Below, in pieces: positions 47,886 through 59,552 of a DNA stretch of 64,000 nucleotides (its first letter is position 1; each line of letters opens with the position of its first letter). Source of the DNA: Stictocephala bisonia (lineage: Eukaryota; Arthropoda; Insecta; Hemiptera; Membracidae); NCBI GenBank assembly GCA_035578905.1, contig JAQJVL010000002.1, positions 10,726,717-10,790,716 of the forward strand, in the 5' to 3' direction. The notes under the pieces were generated by a model. That model saw only the letters and a program-made list of their open reading frames with translations, did no database searches and was not told the DNA's origin. Made by a program: the position numbers and the translations under genes.

Positions 47886-50645
47886 ATGCTATATTACAAT
47901 CCAATCACTTCGCACACGTACTGCGAGACACAGCACCCACACACGCACGATCACGCTTCAAAGACTTCCTCTAATTATCCCAGACACCTATCCCAGAGGA
48001 GTAGGAGGGGTCGAGTGTCCGTGTGTGAGTACCTCGTGGTCAGAAGTACAGTCATCGCTGCGAGCGGAATGCAGTTGTCTCGAATAAAGAATTCACTGAT
48101 GAGGTAAGTCTATATTATGGACCTCAGGTAAGCCTGTATTATATAGATGAGGTAAGCCTATATTATATAGATTCTCAGGTTGCTGACATCTAGCTGCATG
48201 AAGAAAAGATAGGTGACAGGCAGCTTAAAGTTGCGCATCTTAACATGAGATCCCTTAACTCGGGGTTCGATGAGATGGTATCTATAAATTATGCGCGACT
48301 TTGACTTTGATATATTTGGAGTGTCTGAGGCTTGGCGTCACCCGGGTACCCCATCTGACACGTATGAGATACCAGGATATACTATGTTACGACGTGATCG
48401 TCAGCCTAATCCACAGAGTCTTAAGCCCAAGGAGTCAGGTGGTGGAGTAGCTCTGTATATTTGAGAGGGTATACATTTTGAGGAGTACTCACTTACAGAC
48501 CATGTGGACCCTGGTATCGAGTTTCTTTGCGTTGTCTTGCATATAAGGGGAAAGAGGATTGGTCTGTGTGTTGTTTATAGGCCTTCCTATGTCAGTTACA
48601 CTTCACTCTCAGCTCTGTTTCACTCCCTCTTTGTTAGCCTGGCTATTGAAGTGAACACGGTTATATTTACCTTGGAGACACAAACATAAACTTGCTATCA
48701 AATACATGTAATGACTCAAACTACTTACGCCGGCTCATGAAGAATCACAACGCATTCCAGGTCATAAATGAACCTACAAGAGGTAAAGGAAACTCGGCCA
48801 CCTTGTTAGACCACATAATAGTGGACAGGTCGGCCGAGATCGTAAAGACCGGCGTGATAAATACATCAAGTATTATGGACCATATAGGGGTGAATATGAC
48901 GGACCACAGGCTGGTTTTTTTGCTCTATTAAAAGTATGAAGGAAAGAAAGAAAGAAAAAATGATTATTTATAGAGATTTTCGAAGTTTAATGCTGATGAT
49001 GCCGTGACAGCAATATCTAAAGTGGATTGGCAAAGGGCAATGCAGATGCAAGGGGCAGATAATATTGAAACTTTTATTACCACACATATCAGGAGTATAT
49101 TTGATGAACAAGCCTCAATTGCGTGCAAAAAAGTGACGAAGAACAAAGCCTCTTGGAGGAATGATATTATAAAAAGGCAAACTAAGTTTAAGAATAAATT
49201 ACGAAACAAATACTGGAAACCCAGGGACAGTGCAGACTGGGAAAAATATAAGAAAGCACGGAATGAAGTCAATAAATCAATATGGAATGCTAAGAAAATC
49301 TACTTTAATGACAAACTTAGCTCACAGAAAACTTCTAGACTTCTGGAGTTGTCTGAAGCAGTGTGGTATTGTTGATAGTGGAAAGAGATAACCAATTCCT
49401 GCCCATAGATGACATAAATAAATACTTTGTTGAAATGGGGGTGGCAGAACCATTCAGTGAACAAAACATACATTTTTTCAAGACAAACAGAAGGAATGGT
49501 CTGATGACAGAATTTACATTTACGCCCGTCACTAATGAAGTTGTACAATCAGCCATGAACGAGATAATATCAAGAGCGGTTGGTAGCGATAAACTATCAA
49601 TACAAATGATAAAAGCCGTGAGTCCTTCCGCTCTGGATGCGATTACACACCTCATAAATGAGTCCCTATTGAGTGGGGTGTTTCCTCAGAGCTGGAAGTC
49701 GAGCATTGTGCATCCCATACCGAAAGTGACAGCCCCTAAAAGTGTCCAACAATTAAGACCCATCTCGATACTGCCTGCGATGTCAAAAATATTAGAAAAA
49801 GTTGTAACTCCACAGATTGTAAAATATATGGACAAAGAAAATATTTTGCCGAAAACACAATCTAGGTTCAGGAAAAGCATGCACTGCCCTGGTAAACTTA
49901 TTTAGTGACCTGTTTGATAGTAAAGAAAATGGAAGATACAGTTCACTGGTTCTTCTTGATTATTCTCAAGCCTTTGATTCCATGAACCATAAGTTGCTGG
50001 CTGCGAAAATGAATTTTTGTAGCTTTGGTGCAGATGCTATCGAGTGGGTGAGGTCATACCTTGAAAATAGAAGCCAGGTTACAAAGCTGGGATGTGAGAC
50101 ATCCATTCCTCTTAATAGACATCGAGGTGTACCTCAGGGTAGTTGTCTTGGTCCTATACTTTTCAATTTGTACACATGTGACCTTCCCGAATGTGTACAA
50201 AGCTGCACTGCTCATTTGTATGCAGATGATTGTCAGCTACACTTGTCATACGAGTCTAGCTCAATTGAGGAGGCCTTCATGCAATTTTACTCCATTTCTC
50301 TAAGGTCCGTTTAGAAGTTGGGAGACGGAGTTTTTCTTATTTCGGCCCTAAGTTGTACAATGGCCTCCCCCCAGCCATCAAATCATGTACTATACGCTCA
50401 TTTAAGAGTAAAATTAAAGAGCTTTTCGTAGCCCAATAGTATAGTGTAATTTTAAGTCTTTGTGTTTCTTTGTAAAACTATATATATATTATATACCTTA
50501 ATCTTAACTTGCGCTGTTCTTAGTTTTTAATATTTATTTCTTAATATTAAGGCCATTCACTTGAGTTGTTCTGTAAAACAGTTATGTACTGAGAAACGCT
50601 TGTAAATAAAGGCATTTTTATTATCTATTATTTATTTATCATAAT
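47886..50645 (+). pseudogene. CR1/Jockey-type LINE with endonuclease and RT remains
   Basis: A broken copy in order. 5' UTR-like sequence carries three GAGGTAAGCCTATATTATAT-like repeats (48100-48170). The endonuclease region (48220-48935) has LNMRSL, VSEAW, GGGVALYI, YRPS, GDTNIN (after a frameshift near 48677), LDHIIVD and TDHRLVF. A linker region (49004-49375) follows. The reverse transcriptase (49363-50290) has SWKSSIVHPIPK, LRPISILPAMSKILEK, LDYSQAFDSMNHKLL, GVPQGSCLGPILFNLY and the catalytic YADD. The sequence then jumps to the C-terminal end (RRSFSYFGPKLYNGLP, about 50325), so roughly the RT thumb region is deleted. Stops at 48463 and near 49374 and a frameshift near 49895 kill it. The 3' UTR ends near 50645 in an A/T tail. 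Confidence 0.88.
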
Positions 50646-50861
50646 TGATGTCAATGAGTGGGTTCTTTTGTACTTATAACATTTTTTATATAAGAAACTA
50701 TTCCGAAATTGTGTTGAGGAAAATCAAACTTTGGTTTGACTAGATTCAGGAGACAATTCTTTTAACCATAGCAATCAGCGCAATGATAATTTCTAATTTG
50801 ACGAATTTAAAGTGTTGATATTTAAATCTATAATTTTCTACCGAAATCCTGATGTATCATG
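50646..50861. other. AT-rich spacer
   Basis: Nothing recognised. Confidence 0.6.
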
Positions 50862-51275
50862 TTTAACATGTTTGGAGATTGTAGGTGATAGGTTTTTGGT
50901 CTGTCCTCTTAATACCGACATGTCCTCCGCTCTATGGTTGCCATGGAAGTGGACACTACTAGAGAAGTCTGGGGTGCCCGTGTTGGGTGGTAGTCACCGT
51001 CCGGATGTTATGTAGGGGAGAGAACAGATTATCTGGCTTGTCAATTAGTTGAAAGTCAGCATAATTCTTCGTGGGTCAGATTCCACGTAAAGCTGTGGGT
51101 ACTTTAGTAGCCCTTGTTATTACGACAAAATGGCCCATTCTGAACATAAGTCGAACTCAGTTAGTAACCAAACCTCACAGGCTTCCACAATCCTTCTACA
51201 CTCACATGTATTAATCTTAAAATACCTACAGAGCTATGTCGGCGTCTCATATCTGAGAATAAAATAAAGGAATAT
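50862..51275 (+). mobile_element. SINE family C copy, 5'-truncated
   Basis: GAGATTGTAGGTGATAGGTT, GGGGTGCCCGTGTTGGGTGG, CTTGTCAATTAGTTG, CGTGGGTCAGATTCCACG, CGAACTCAGTTAGTAACC and the GCGTCTCATATCTGAGAATA tail are collinear with 62594-63040. The A-box head is missing. Confidence 0.65.
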
Positions 51276-51389
51276 CCTAGGAATTGAATTTCTGGGAAAA
51301 TTTAAAGAGAATGTTCAATGTTAGAGATGTGAGGGAATTCATGTTCATGTTTTGATGGCATAATTATTTATAAAGATTACAAAGATAAC

Positions 51390-51841
51390 ACATATCGTAC
51401 TTAAGTTAACCCAAGTTAGCTTTTTATATCACAGACTAAGAAATATTTGTCAAAATTTCATTCCCACTAGCATGAGGTAGAAACACCCCTACATTTAATT
51501 TTCCATAACAGTTGATAAATTATAAAATAAATCGGAATTTATTTTATAATTTATTTCCAACAGTTAGTACCAAAAACATGAACATGATCACGCTACAGCT
51601 TAGCTAACTTAGTGTTTATTATGAAGTGCTTAAGGGAATTTCTACTAACTCTGACATAATTGCACTACTGTGCACCCCTCTAGAGTTGTGGGGTTTTCTT
51701 GACTAAAAAACTTTGTTATCTAGGATAAAGGCAGGAGGCTGAGCTGTTATTTTGGTGTGATGGTTTAGAGAGAACCACGGAGGGAAGGGTAAGAAAACGT
51801 AGAGAACCTCCTCGTAGCGAAGCAAGGCCTGCCGGCTGGTC
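51390..51841 (+). mobile_element. Helitron-like element, 3' part
   Basis: TTTCTACTAACTCTGACATA, CTTTGTTATCTAGGAT, GGCTGAGCTGTTATTTTGGT, GTGATGGTTT..AGAGAACC, ACGGAGGGAAGGGTAAGAAA and the end CTCGTAGCGAAGCAAGGCCT then GCCGGCTGG|T match 56100-56560 throughout. The CTRR ending before T is Helitron-like. Confidence 0.55.
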
Positions 51842-52060
51842 TTTTATACAGACCTAAATAAAAATTATTGTATCTTTGTTTGTCCTTTAAGCATGACAAG
51901 CTCATTCATTCCATTGTCATGAAACTTCGGGAAGTTGTTCAGTATAATCCTGGGAAGGTTTCTGGCATGTTTTATTCACATTCGACCTTAAGGCTCCATC
52001 CCAGTGGCCGTCAAACTTATAATGCTAATCTTATGGTGTCATTTTATTTATTTAATTAAT
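51842..52060 (+). mobile_element. Helitron-like 5'-type segment
   Basis: TCCATTGTCATGAAACTTCG, GTTGTTCAGTATAATCCTGG and AAGGCTCCATCCCAGTGGCC recall the leading portion of non-autonomous Helitron-like repeats and lie directly after a Helitron-like 3' end. Similarity to 1219-1390 is only partial (ACTCCGTCCCACTGGCC). A 63-codon frame here is incidental. Confidence 0.35.
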
Positions 52061-52445
52061 TTCCCATTGTTAAATAAGCACAAACAAGAAGTTTTTTGTC
52101 AATAGACTTAAATAATTCTTATTTATATTAACATTTAATTTTCATAAAATCTGAACACATAGCGTACATAATTTGTACTTTTAGGTTCAAAAGTAGCAAA
52201 CATTAATCAGATTTCAAGTTTATATGTAAACTACTCTTATAAACCATTATCGCTTTCTTACATAGCATTGGTTTATTTACTTTAGAGTCTAGAGATTTTT
52301 GGACTCTTACCTGATAGTAGAAAGAACAAATTAATATATGTTTTAAAATTATCTTTCTTTAAAGTAAACAATAATAAGTTAATTTAGAGCTCAGTTTTTT
52401 CCATTTAAGGGAAGGGAAATAAGAATAATCGAATACAAAAATATA
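52061..52445. other. AT-rich 3' flank of the resilin-like gene
   Basis: Nothing recognised. Confidence 0.6.
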
Positions 52446-52449
52446 TGAT

Positions 52450-52455
52450 TTTATT
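52450..52455 (-). terminator. Poly(A) signal of the resilin-like gene
   Basis: AATAAA on the minus strand, about 180 bp downstream of the stop codon at 52634-52636, in AT-rich sequence. Confidence 0.65.
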
Positions 52456-52633
52456 AAAAAATTATATAAAACAAGTTTTACAAACAATAGTTGTATTCGT
52501 ATCTACAAAATATTACAACTAGTTACAAATTTAATTATTTACAGAAGGTACATTGAGATATTACGGCTGGCTGAATTTTGGCATGTTAAATGGCAAGCCA
52601 ACAAAGTTGAAGATCTTTTATCATCACTAGACA

Positions 52634-55176
52634 CTAATAAACGTATCCTCCGTCAGACGAGTACTGCTGGCCAGCCGACGACGGTGCTCCACCACCTCCC
52701 CCACTCCAACTTGAACCTGGCCGAGAGGGGGCTGGTGCTCCATAGCTGCCAGATGGTTTTGAAAACCCTCCTCCATTACCCCCACTGCTCCAACTTGAAC
52801 CTCCACCATTTCCACCCCCGCTCCAGCTTGAACCCCCTCCATTTGATGGTGCTCCATAGCTAGTTGATGGTCGCGAGGGTGCACCATAACTGGGTGAAGG
52901 TGCTGCGGGTGCACCATAGGTACTCGATGGCTTTGAGAAGCCGTTACCACCACCTCCGTTACTAGGGGCACCATACGAAGATGAAGGGCTTCCAAAAGTG
53001 CTTGAAGGTATTCCAAAGCTCACAGATTGAACGATAGAAGTTCCAGTTGACGGTGCTCCATAAGAGCTGGATGGCCTGGAGGGCTTGGATCCTCCATTAC
53101 CACCCCAGCTTGATCCTCCTCCAATAGATGGTGCTCCATATGAAGAAGACGGTGTAGCTGCTGGTGCTCCGTAACTCCCAGAAGGTGCCGATGACCCACC
53201 TAAAGTGCTGTAACCTCCAGACCCTCCGGAGCTGTATCCACCACTTGATGGGGCTCCATAACTTGATGACGGGGCCGATCCACTATAACCTCCAGATCCA
53301 CTATTTCCTCCGATAGATGGTGCTCCATAAGAAGACGAAGGTGTAGCAGCAGGGGCTCCGTAAGATGAAGAGGGTGCACCATAGCTGCTAGATGGAGCCG
53401 ATGATCCACTTCCTAAAGTACTGTAGCCCCCAAATCCTCCATTACCAATTGATCCACTAGATGGAGCTCCATAGGAAGAAGATGGGGGTGAGGATGGAGC
53501 CCCATAAGATGTAGAGGGTGCTCCATAGCTACTAGAAGGAGACGATCCACCACCAAAGGAATATCCTGCCGAGCCACCACTGCTGTATCCACCATTACTA
53601 CTTCCACCGTTAGATGGTGTGCCATAAGATGATGATGGTGGGGCCACTGGAGCTCCATAACTACTAGAAGGTGCTGATGATCCACCAGAGCTATAACCAC
53701 CAGAACCTCCGTTGCTGTATCCGTTTCCTCCGCTAGAAGGTGCTCCGTAGGAAGGAGATGGTCCTGCAGGCACACCATAACTACTTGAAGGAGATCCGCC
53801 CCCATTTCCAAAACCACCTCCTGGTGCTCCATATGACTGTGATGGCTTTCCAGAGGAAGGTGCACCATATGAAGACGAAGGAGTAGGAGCACTATAGCCA
53901 CTTCCTCCATTTGTGGGAGCTCCATAAGAAGATGATGGTGTTCCGGATGGAGCTCCATATGATGAGGAAGGAGGAGATGATCCACCACTACCCCATATTA
54001 CTCCAGTGACTCCGCCAGAGCTGCCTCCTCCATTAGAGGGTGGTCCGTATGAAGAGGATGGTGCTGATGGAGCTCCATAAGACGATGAAAGAGCATTTCC
54101 ACTTCCCGACGAGCTATAGCTACCAATACTGGGTCCTCCAAAACTCCCTCCAGAAGAAGGCACTCCATAAGACGAAGAAGGTGCGGATCCTCCACCTTGT
54201 GATGGTACTCCGTAACTACTTGAAGGAGCTCCACCTCCAAAACCACCACCTAGTGACGGTGCTCCATATGAGGTAGAAGGTGCAGACCCACCACCTTGGG
54301 TTGGTGCTCCATAACTGCTGGATGGAGTTCCTCCTCCAAAGCCTCCTCCAACTGAAGGCACTCCATAAGTTGTCGACGGTCTAGTTCCACCACCTTGTGA
54401 AGGTGCTCCGTAATTGCTTGAGGGTGCTCCTCCTCCAAAACCTCCTCCAACAGAAGGTGCTCCATAAGATGACGACGGTCCAGATCCTCCCCCTTGGGAT
54501 GGTGCTCCATAACTGTTTGAAGGAGCTCCTCCTCCAAAACCTCCTCCAACGGAAGGTGCTCCATAAGATGAAGATGGTCCAGATCCTCCCCCTTGTGAAG
54601 GTGCTCCATAACTGCCAGAAGGAGTCCCTCCTCCAAATCCACCACCAACCGAAGGCACTCCATAAGATGAAGAAGGTGCAGATCCACCACCTTGAGATGG
54701 AGCTCCGTAACTTGTTGATGGACCTCCTCCACTGAAACCTCCTCCGACCGAAGGCACTCCATAAGAAGAAGAAGGTCCAGATCCACCCCCTTGGGCTGGC
54801 ACTCCATAACTTGTTGAGGGAGCTCCTCCTCCAACCGAAGGCACTCCGTAAGAAGAAGAAGGTGGAGATCCACCACCTTGAGATGGAGCTCCATAACTCG
54901 TCGAGGGAGCTCCTCCACCAAAACCTCCTCCAACTGAAGGTGCTCCATAAGAAGAAGAAGGTGCAGATCCACCACCTTGTGAAGGTGCTCCATAACTAGT
55001 AGAAGGGGCTCCTCCACCAAAACCTCCTCCAAATCCTCCTGTCGGACTTCCATAGCTGGAGGAAGGGACAGGAGCTGGTGCTGCAGGCACTCCATAACTG
55101 GTAGATGGTGGTGACGCTGGCCCTCCACTTGGATATCCTCCACCTCCACCAGAGTAGCCACCACCTATCAAAGGAG
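52634..55176 (-). CDS. Pro-resilin-like elastic cuticle protein, main exon
   Basis: It encodes about 847 residues of an elastomeric, extracellular protein. Resilins form rubber-like cuticle by dityrosine cross-links between SYG-type repeats. The exon starts APLIGGGYSGGGGGYPSGG. The first third is built of tandem repeats of about 35 residues (GGGFGGGAPSxSYGAPSQGG followed by GSxPSSSYGxPSV). The remainder is irregular PSSSYGAPS repeats spaced by GGSGGYSSGG-like linkers. The end is SAGQQYSSDGGYVY. Tyrosine is regularly placed, as in resilin. No Rebers-Riddiford chitin-binding domain is present; many pro-resilins have one. A minus-strand acceptor, TTGTTTCAG|CT, at 55177 marks the exon start in phase 1, so the open frame upstream to 55228 is intron. 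Many shadow frames on both strands within it are repeat artefacts. It could instead be called a glycine/tyrosine-rich cuticle protein. Confidence 0.88.
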
Positions 55177-56099
55177 CTGAAACAACACATACAAAATAGT
55201 TAACAGAGTCCACAGTAATAAAACACAATTAATCTTTGTATCTATCAGGTGAGTTGTAATAACATAAGCTATGTGTAATTTCACTGAACCGTTCATGAGG
55301 GTACACTAAAGTCAGAACATTTGGGACACTGGAGTCAGCATCCTCCACTAGGATGAGAATGTCTCAACAAAACTGGATCAATTATGACGAAATGTAATTT
55401 GAAGTCACACTGACAAAGGAAAGAGTCAGAAATTAACTTTTTATTAAACATTAGTATTCAACCCTATATGGTTGGCAATGGTGGATAATGTAGGTTTTTT
55501 ATTACTATTAATTTTATCAATTTCTAATTGTATTGATTGTATCTTACTTCAATACAAGAGGTTAGGTAATTTTTGTATTGCAATTAGGTAGGATTAATAT
55601 GAATTACCTACAAAGTGATGAGTGTATCGTGGCATATTACCAGCATTAATTGCTTTTGCATAGAAATTATGATGATTTGTCAAAAGTTTCTTTTTGGAAA
55701 TATATTAAAAGATTAATAGAAATAATCAAACAATATATACAACTCAATCATAAAGCTATATATTAACAATTTAGAGCTGCTTAAAAAAATTAAGAAGCAT
55801 ACAAATGTAAATTAATTGGTATAATGTGCTTATTATACTTAAAGTGTGTATTTTAATACATAAAGTGTTGTTGTTACATATTTAAGTATCTGTTTCTATT
55901 TTAAGTAACATGGAATTTAATTTAGTACAAGCCATACCATATATACTTAAATTAAATTCACTGATCACCTATTTATGGGAATAGTTCTTTATTTAAAGAC
56001 ACTATATAATAAACAAATGAAGCGGTTGGAAATCTCAAAAAAATCTTAATGTATTTGATCCAAAAACTATGAACTCACCCATCACAAAATCTCCTTTTG
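55177..56099 (-). other. Intron of the resilin-like gene, left part
   Basis: AT-rich, with no frame that looks like a signal-peptide exon in the right phase. A word CTATGCAAAAGCAATTAATG before a possible donor near 55640 encodes MQKQLML but has the wrong phase. Confidence 0.45.
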
Positions 56100-56560
56100 G
56101 ATTGGAAAAAGATTTTGAAATTTGGAGGGAAATTAGCTTATATATCACAGAGACCCACCAAGAAGCGATTTTCAGAAATACTATTCTTTAGGGATTGGAC
56201 AGCCCCTCAAATGTTTCTTTTTTTATAAGAGTAACATTAGCATAAATTGTTTAATTAAAAACTATATTTCAAAGAACTGATACCAAAAAAAACATTAACA
56301 GGACACAAAAGCTTGGCTAGTTTGATTTTCAATGTGAACATTTTAAGGGCATTTCTACTAACTTTGATATAACTTTCCTTCTTTGTACCTTCCTAAAGTA
56401 GACTCATAGGAGTTTCTGGACTACAATGCTTTGGTAGGTATATGTAGAATAACGGCATTAGGCTGAGCTTTTAAATTATTGTGATGGTTTCAAGAGTCAC
56501 GGAGGAAGGGTAAGGAAGTGTAGATAACCACCCCTTAGCGAAGCAAGAGCTGTTGGCTAG
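56100..56560 (+). mobile_element. Helitron-like element in the resilin-like intron
   Basis: It matches 51390-51841: TTTCTACTAACTTTGATATA, AAGTAGACTCATAGGAGTTT, GGCTGAGCTTTTAAATTATT, CACGGAGGAAGGGTAAGGAA, then CCTTAGCGAAGCAAGAGCTG and TTGGCTAG|T at 56557-56560. CTAG before T is the Helitron 3' signature. It lies antisense to the gene. Confidence 0.55.
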
Positions 56561-56784
56561 TAAATAATAATTATTAACATTCCACCACTAAAATACTAAG
56601 TTTCCAACTACAATTGAATTGTATATTCAATTACGAAGAAGGCTGCACTAACGTCCTTGAGATGAATCGGAAATCAAACAGTAGTTAACCTGAGACCGCT
56701 TACAACCGGTTCTACCGGCCGGAAGCCGCTCGGTCGGAGATTCGCAGTCACGACCACTAACCGGTCCTTTGTACAAACACTCAC
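56561..56784 (-). other. GC-rich intron start beside exon 1
   Basis: GACTGCGAATCTCCGACCGA and CGGCCGGTAGAACCGGTTGT make this much richer in GC than the rest of the intron. It may be an unrecognised repeat or conserved leader region. The 60-codon frame reading through the donor is probably chance. Confidence 0.35.
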
Positions 56785-56911
56785 TATATGCAGTAGCAAT
56801 AAATTGCACATCACAGGCACGTCCCATCATAGCAATTTCACTCTCATTTAGACCCCATCAGAACACAGTGGCCGTGAAAGCAGGGACCTCAACAGCCGAG
56901 GACTGTCAACT
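56785..56911 (-). CDS. Candidate first exon of the resilin-like gene
   Basis: This runs from the predicted start site (56911) to a strong donor, A|GTGAGTG, at 56785/56784. The first usable start (56830) gives MMGRACDVQFIATAY plus one base, which joins the main exon in the correct phase (A|CT, Thr). The intron is 1608 bp. The predicted leader is a weak secretion signal for a protein that should be exported, so a missed small exon or a different start is possible. Two upstream ATGs (56858, a five-codon frame, and 56847, seven codons) precede the start and could limit translation. Phase and donor support it; hydrophobicity does not. Confidence 0.45.
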
Positions 56912-56944
56912 GACTACAAGCAAATAACGCTCTCCCTATTTATA
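56909..56944 (-). promoter_or_regulatory. TATA box and initiator of the resilin-like gene
   Basis: TATAAATA at 56944-56937 and an arthropod-type initiator TCAGT at 56913-56909 (A at 56911). The first T of the TATA box is 33 bases upstream of that A, the usual spacing. Direction and position fit the gene downstream on the minus strand. Confidence 0.65.
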
Positions 56945-58229
56945 GCTTTATCCTCGTACATTATGGTCCTTAGTTCTAGACTATTGTTAGGAACATTGTT
57001 TAGAATAGAAAGGTCGCTGTGCTGGAATGTAATCTGAGACTTATATTTCAGATGTAGACACGAGCTACTAGAAAGGAAAGACGTTTCATCAGTTCACTTT
57101 TATTTCTTCATGCCAGCTGACATTTGAGTCTGTGTCAAATTAGCCAAGAGCGAACAGAAGCAATCTTAATAATACACGTGCAACGCTTAGCAGGATATAT
57201 ACGCAAGATAGCTACACTCATTTGTAATTTGCGTCCGGCCAGTTCTATGAGTTCACAATAACTTTTTATATTTTTTATTTTCCAAGCAAGGGCTTGAATT
57301 GATATCACAACTCATTTGTACGTCTAGATGTGCATCGGAACTAGACGGTGGAGTTAACCACCGATCCAGACTGGGTCATTTTATACTCCATGGAAAAACT
57401 GATTTTATCCCTATAATCTACTTAGAGAGGCCTCTTACCAAATTTTAATATTTTTTATATTATATAGGAAATATTTTTTGTGTTAAATTTTGTATAGGAA
57501 ATACAAAACTGGGCCATAGTTGAATATATCGAAACATATCAGATACTAGAGTTACAATTTATCTAAAGTGTACTAAAAACAACCTAATTACGTAATATTG
57601 CCTCCAAATAACTCGCCAATAATACGCCTTAGCAGTCAGTTAGTTTTTAATGCAGTTATATTTATGAAAGGACTTATAATTTTCTGGAATCTTATTCAAA
57701 AGATGCATTTTCATATATCGTGCTTTTTCGAACAGTGAGAGATTATGCATTGGACTACTGAGCAAAAGTAAGTTGGGTGTGCTATAAGAGTGTTGAGTTC
57801 TAAATTTTTCTAATAGGTTATCATTAAGATGGAGAAAAAGTACGAGTTCAAAATTATACATAGTTGGTAGTGGCATAATGTTTGATTTTCAAACACCTGG
57901 TCGGCACCTATTTCTATGATTTTCGTTTAAGATAACTCTAATTATGCCTTCTTGTAGCCTAAACATTCCTAAAACTGAAAGAGTAGACAGTCAATAAGGA
58001 CAAATTATCTCTAAATATTCTGACACCTTTTTGACTTGGTCACCTTTCATATAATTCATTTAATAAATTTAAACAATATTTTATAGCCTATTCTTTCCAA
58101 ATAATAAAATATAAAATTCAGTTATAAGTAGCTAGATATAAAACCTCCATTCATTGAAACAATCAAAGGCTGTCGATTGATCTAGAAAAAAGTAGCAATT
58201 ACATTCCACTTTAGGATCTATTCACAGTT
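56945..58229. other. Upstream flank of the resilin-like gene
   Basis: Mixed composition near the promoter, then AT-rich. No regulatory site or gene can be named with confidence. Confidence 0.5.
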
Positions 58230-58620
58230 ACTTCAAGGATTAAAAATCGTAAAAAGTCCTTTTCTAAGGGATTGAAACGGTCCTATCAGTCGAGAGACGT
58301 CCTTGCTCGGGTCATTTCATCATCACAATCTCCCATTACAGTAGGACATCTAGTTTGTCACAGGATGATGATAAGGAAAAGTTGCTTCAAACGACGTAAA
58401 CCACGGAATGAGCGGTGTTCAGAAATAATGACAAGACTTCCAAGGCTGTGAAAGAGCAAAGGGTCCATCAACAAAGGAAAAGTGTCGCCAATCGTAACAC
58501 TTAGGACGTCATGGGCTTGATGGTTTTAGCCATCAGAGCACCTGAGAGGACAAGTGTTTTAGCCATCAGAGCACCTGAGAGGACAAGTGTTTTATAGACG
58601 AGAACATTAGTAGTTATAAT
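58230..58620. repeat. Balanced-composition block with a 33-bp tandem duplication
   Basis: TTTTAGCCATCAGAGCACCT plus GAGAGGACAAGTG is repeated twice in tandem at 58526-58592. The remainder is unassigned. Confidence 0.7.
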
Positions 58621-58789
58621 GTCAACTCTTAATTTTATTGTCTCATAAAATTGTTCACTTTTATGAGAGAGAGGGGCGATGGGTTAAGAGGTAAGAGTTT
58701 TGGGATGATGGTGATCAAATACCACTATTTGTTTATATTACCTGAAAACTTCAAAACTTAGGTGGATGAAATATTGTAGGATAATTGGT

Positions 58790-59540
58790 CTTAAAACGTA
58801 AAGTGCAGTAAAAGATGAATCCCAAAATAATATTTTATTGAGATGTTCATAAGCAATAAATGTCTTTTCATATTTTGGTAGATGCAGCTAACCAAGTGAC
58901 CCTATCAAAACATTAACACCATTTTCAATATATTTCTTTGGTTCTAAGATTTGTTGCTCAATCTCTCTTCTCTTCTCTCTCTACCCTTAGGTAGAGCTGG
59001 ATTGTTGGTTTTCTTGTTATATTTTGAAGTTTTCTTTCTTCTGATTTCCAATTTATTTAACATTAGTGATGGTGAAAATAATTGTTATTGGTCAACAGAT
59101 TCAGGGGAAAGAAAAGATAAATGTAGAGGCAAATTATATTATTTGCCTAATACAAATCACTTACGCACTCAGTCACTGAACACAAAAAACTACAAAACCG
59201 AGGAGGCTTAAATTTTATGGATGATTGGTCTTATTATAGAGATGATATTGAAAAATCTTTCATAGTTCCGAAGACAGCTATTTTCGAGCTGATATTTTGT
59301 TTTATCAAAAACAGTTTTATTTTTTTCAGTTTGAATCGGAAATTTGCCACCATTTTCAGCATCTGATTAGTTGAGATGATTTAACATTTTGATCCTATGA
59401 GCTTTTCTCTACCTCACCTCCTTCTCCCTTATGAAGAGCTAGACTTTCAATTTTTGTGTTAAATTTTAAGGGTTTCTTCTCATTTCAAATTTATCTTACG
59501 TAAATTATGGTAAAAATAACTGAAATATTCTTACAGGAGA
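58790..59540 (+). repeat. Two diverged copies of a Helitron-like internal segment
   Basis: CTACCCTTAGGTAGAGCTGG followed by ATTTAACATTAGTGATGGTG (58980-59075) recurs diverged as TCCCTTATGAAGAGCTAGAC and TTACGTAAATTATGGTAAAA (59430-59520), both preceded by GATTGGTCTT. A related CCTTAGGTAAAGTTAGATTT segment lies at 665-690 in the Helitron-like mosaic. The 86-codon frame at 58951-59211 is within the repeat. Confidence 0.5.
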
Positions 59541-59552
59541 AATAAGTGATGG

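Noticed and set aside
52627..55190. Several frames of 60-304 codons in other frames and on the plus strand of the resilin-like exon
   Set aside because: Shadows of a GC-rich periodic coding exon; composition (Leu/His/Met-rich) is that of frame-shifted repeats.
55177..55228. Upstream extension of the resilin-like frame (MCFITVDSVNYFVCVVS)
   Set aside because: The stretch contains a polypyrimidine tract and an acceptor at its end, so it is read as intron.
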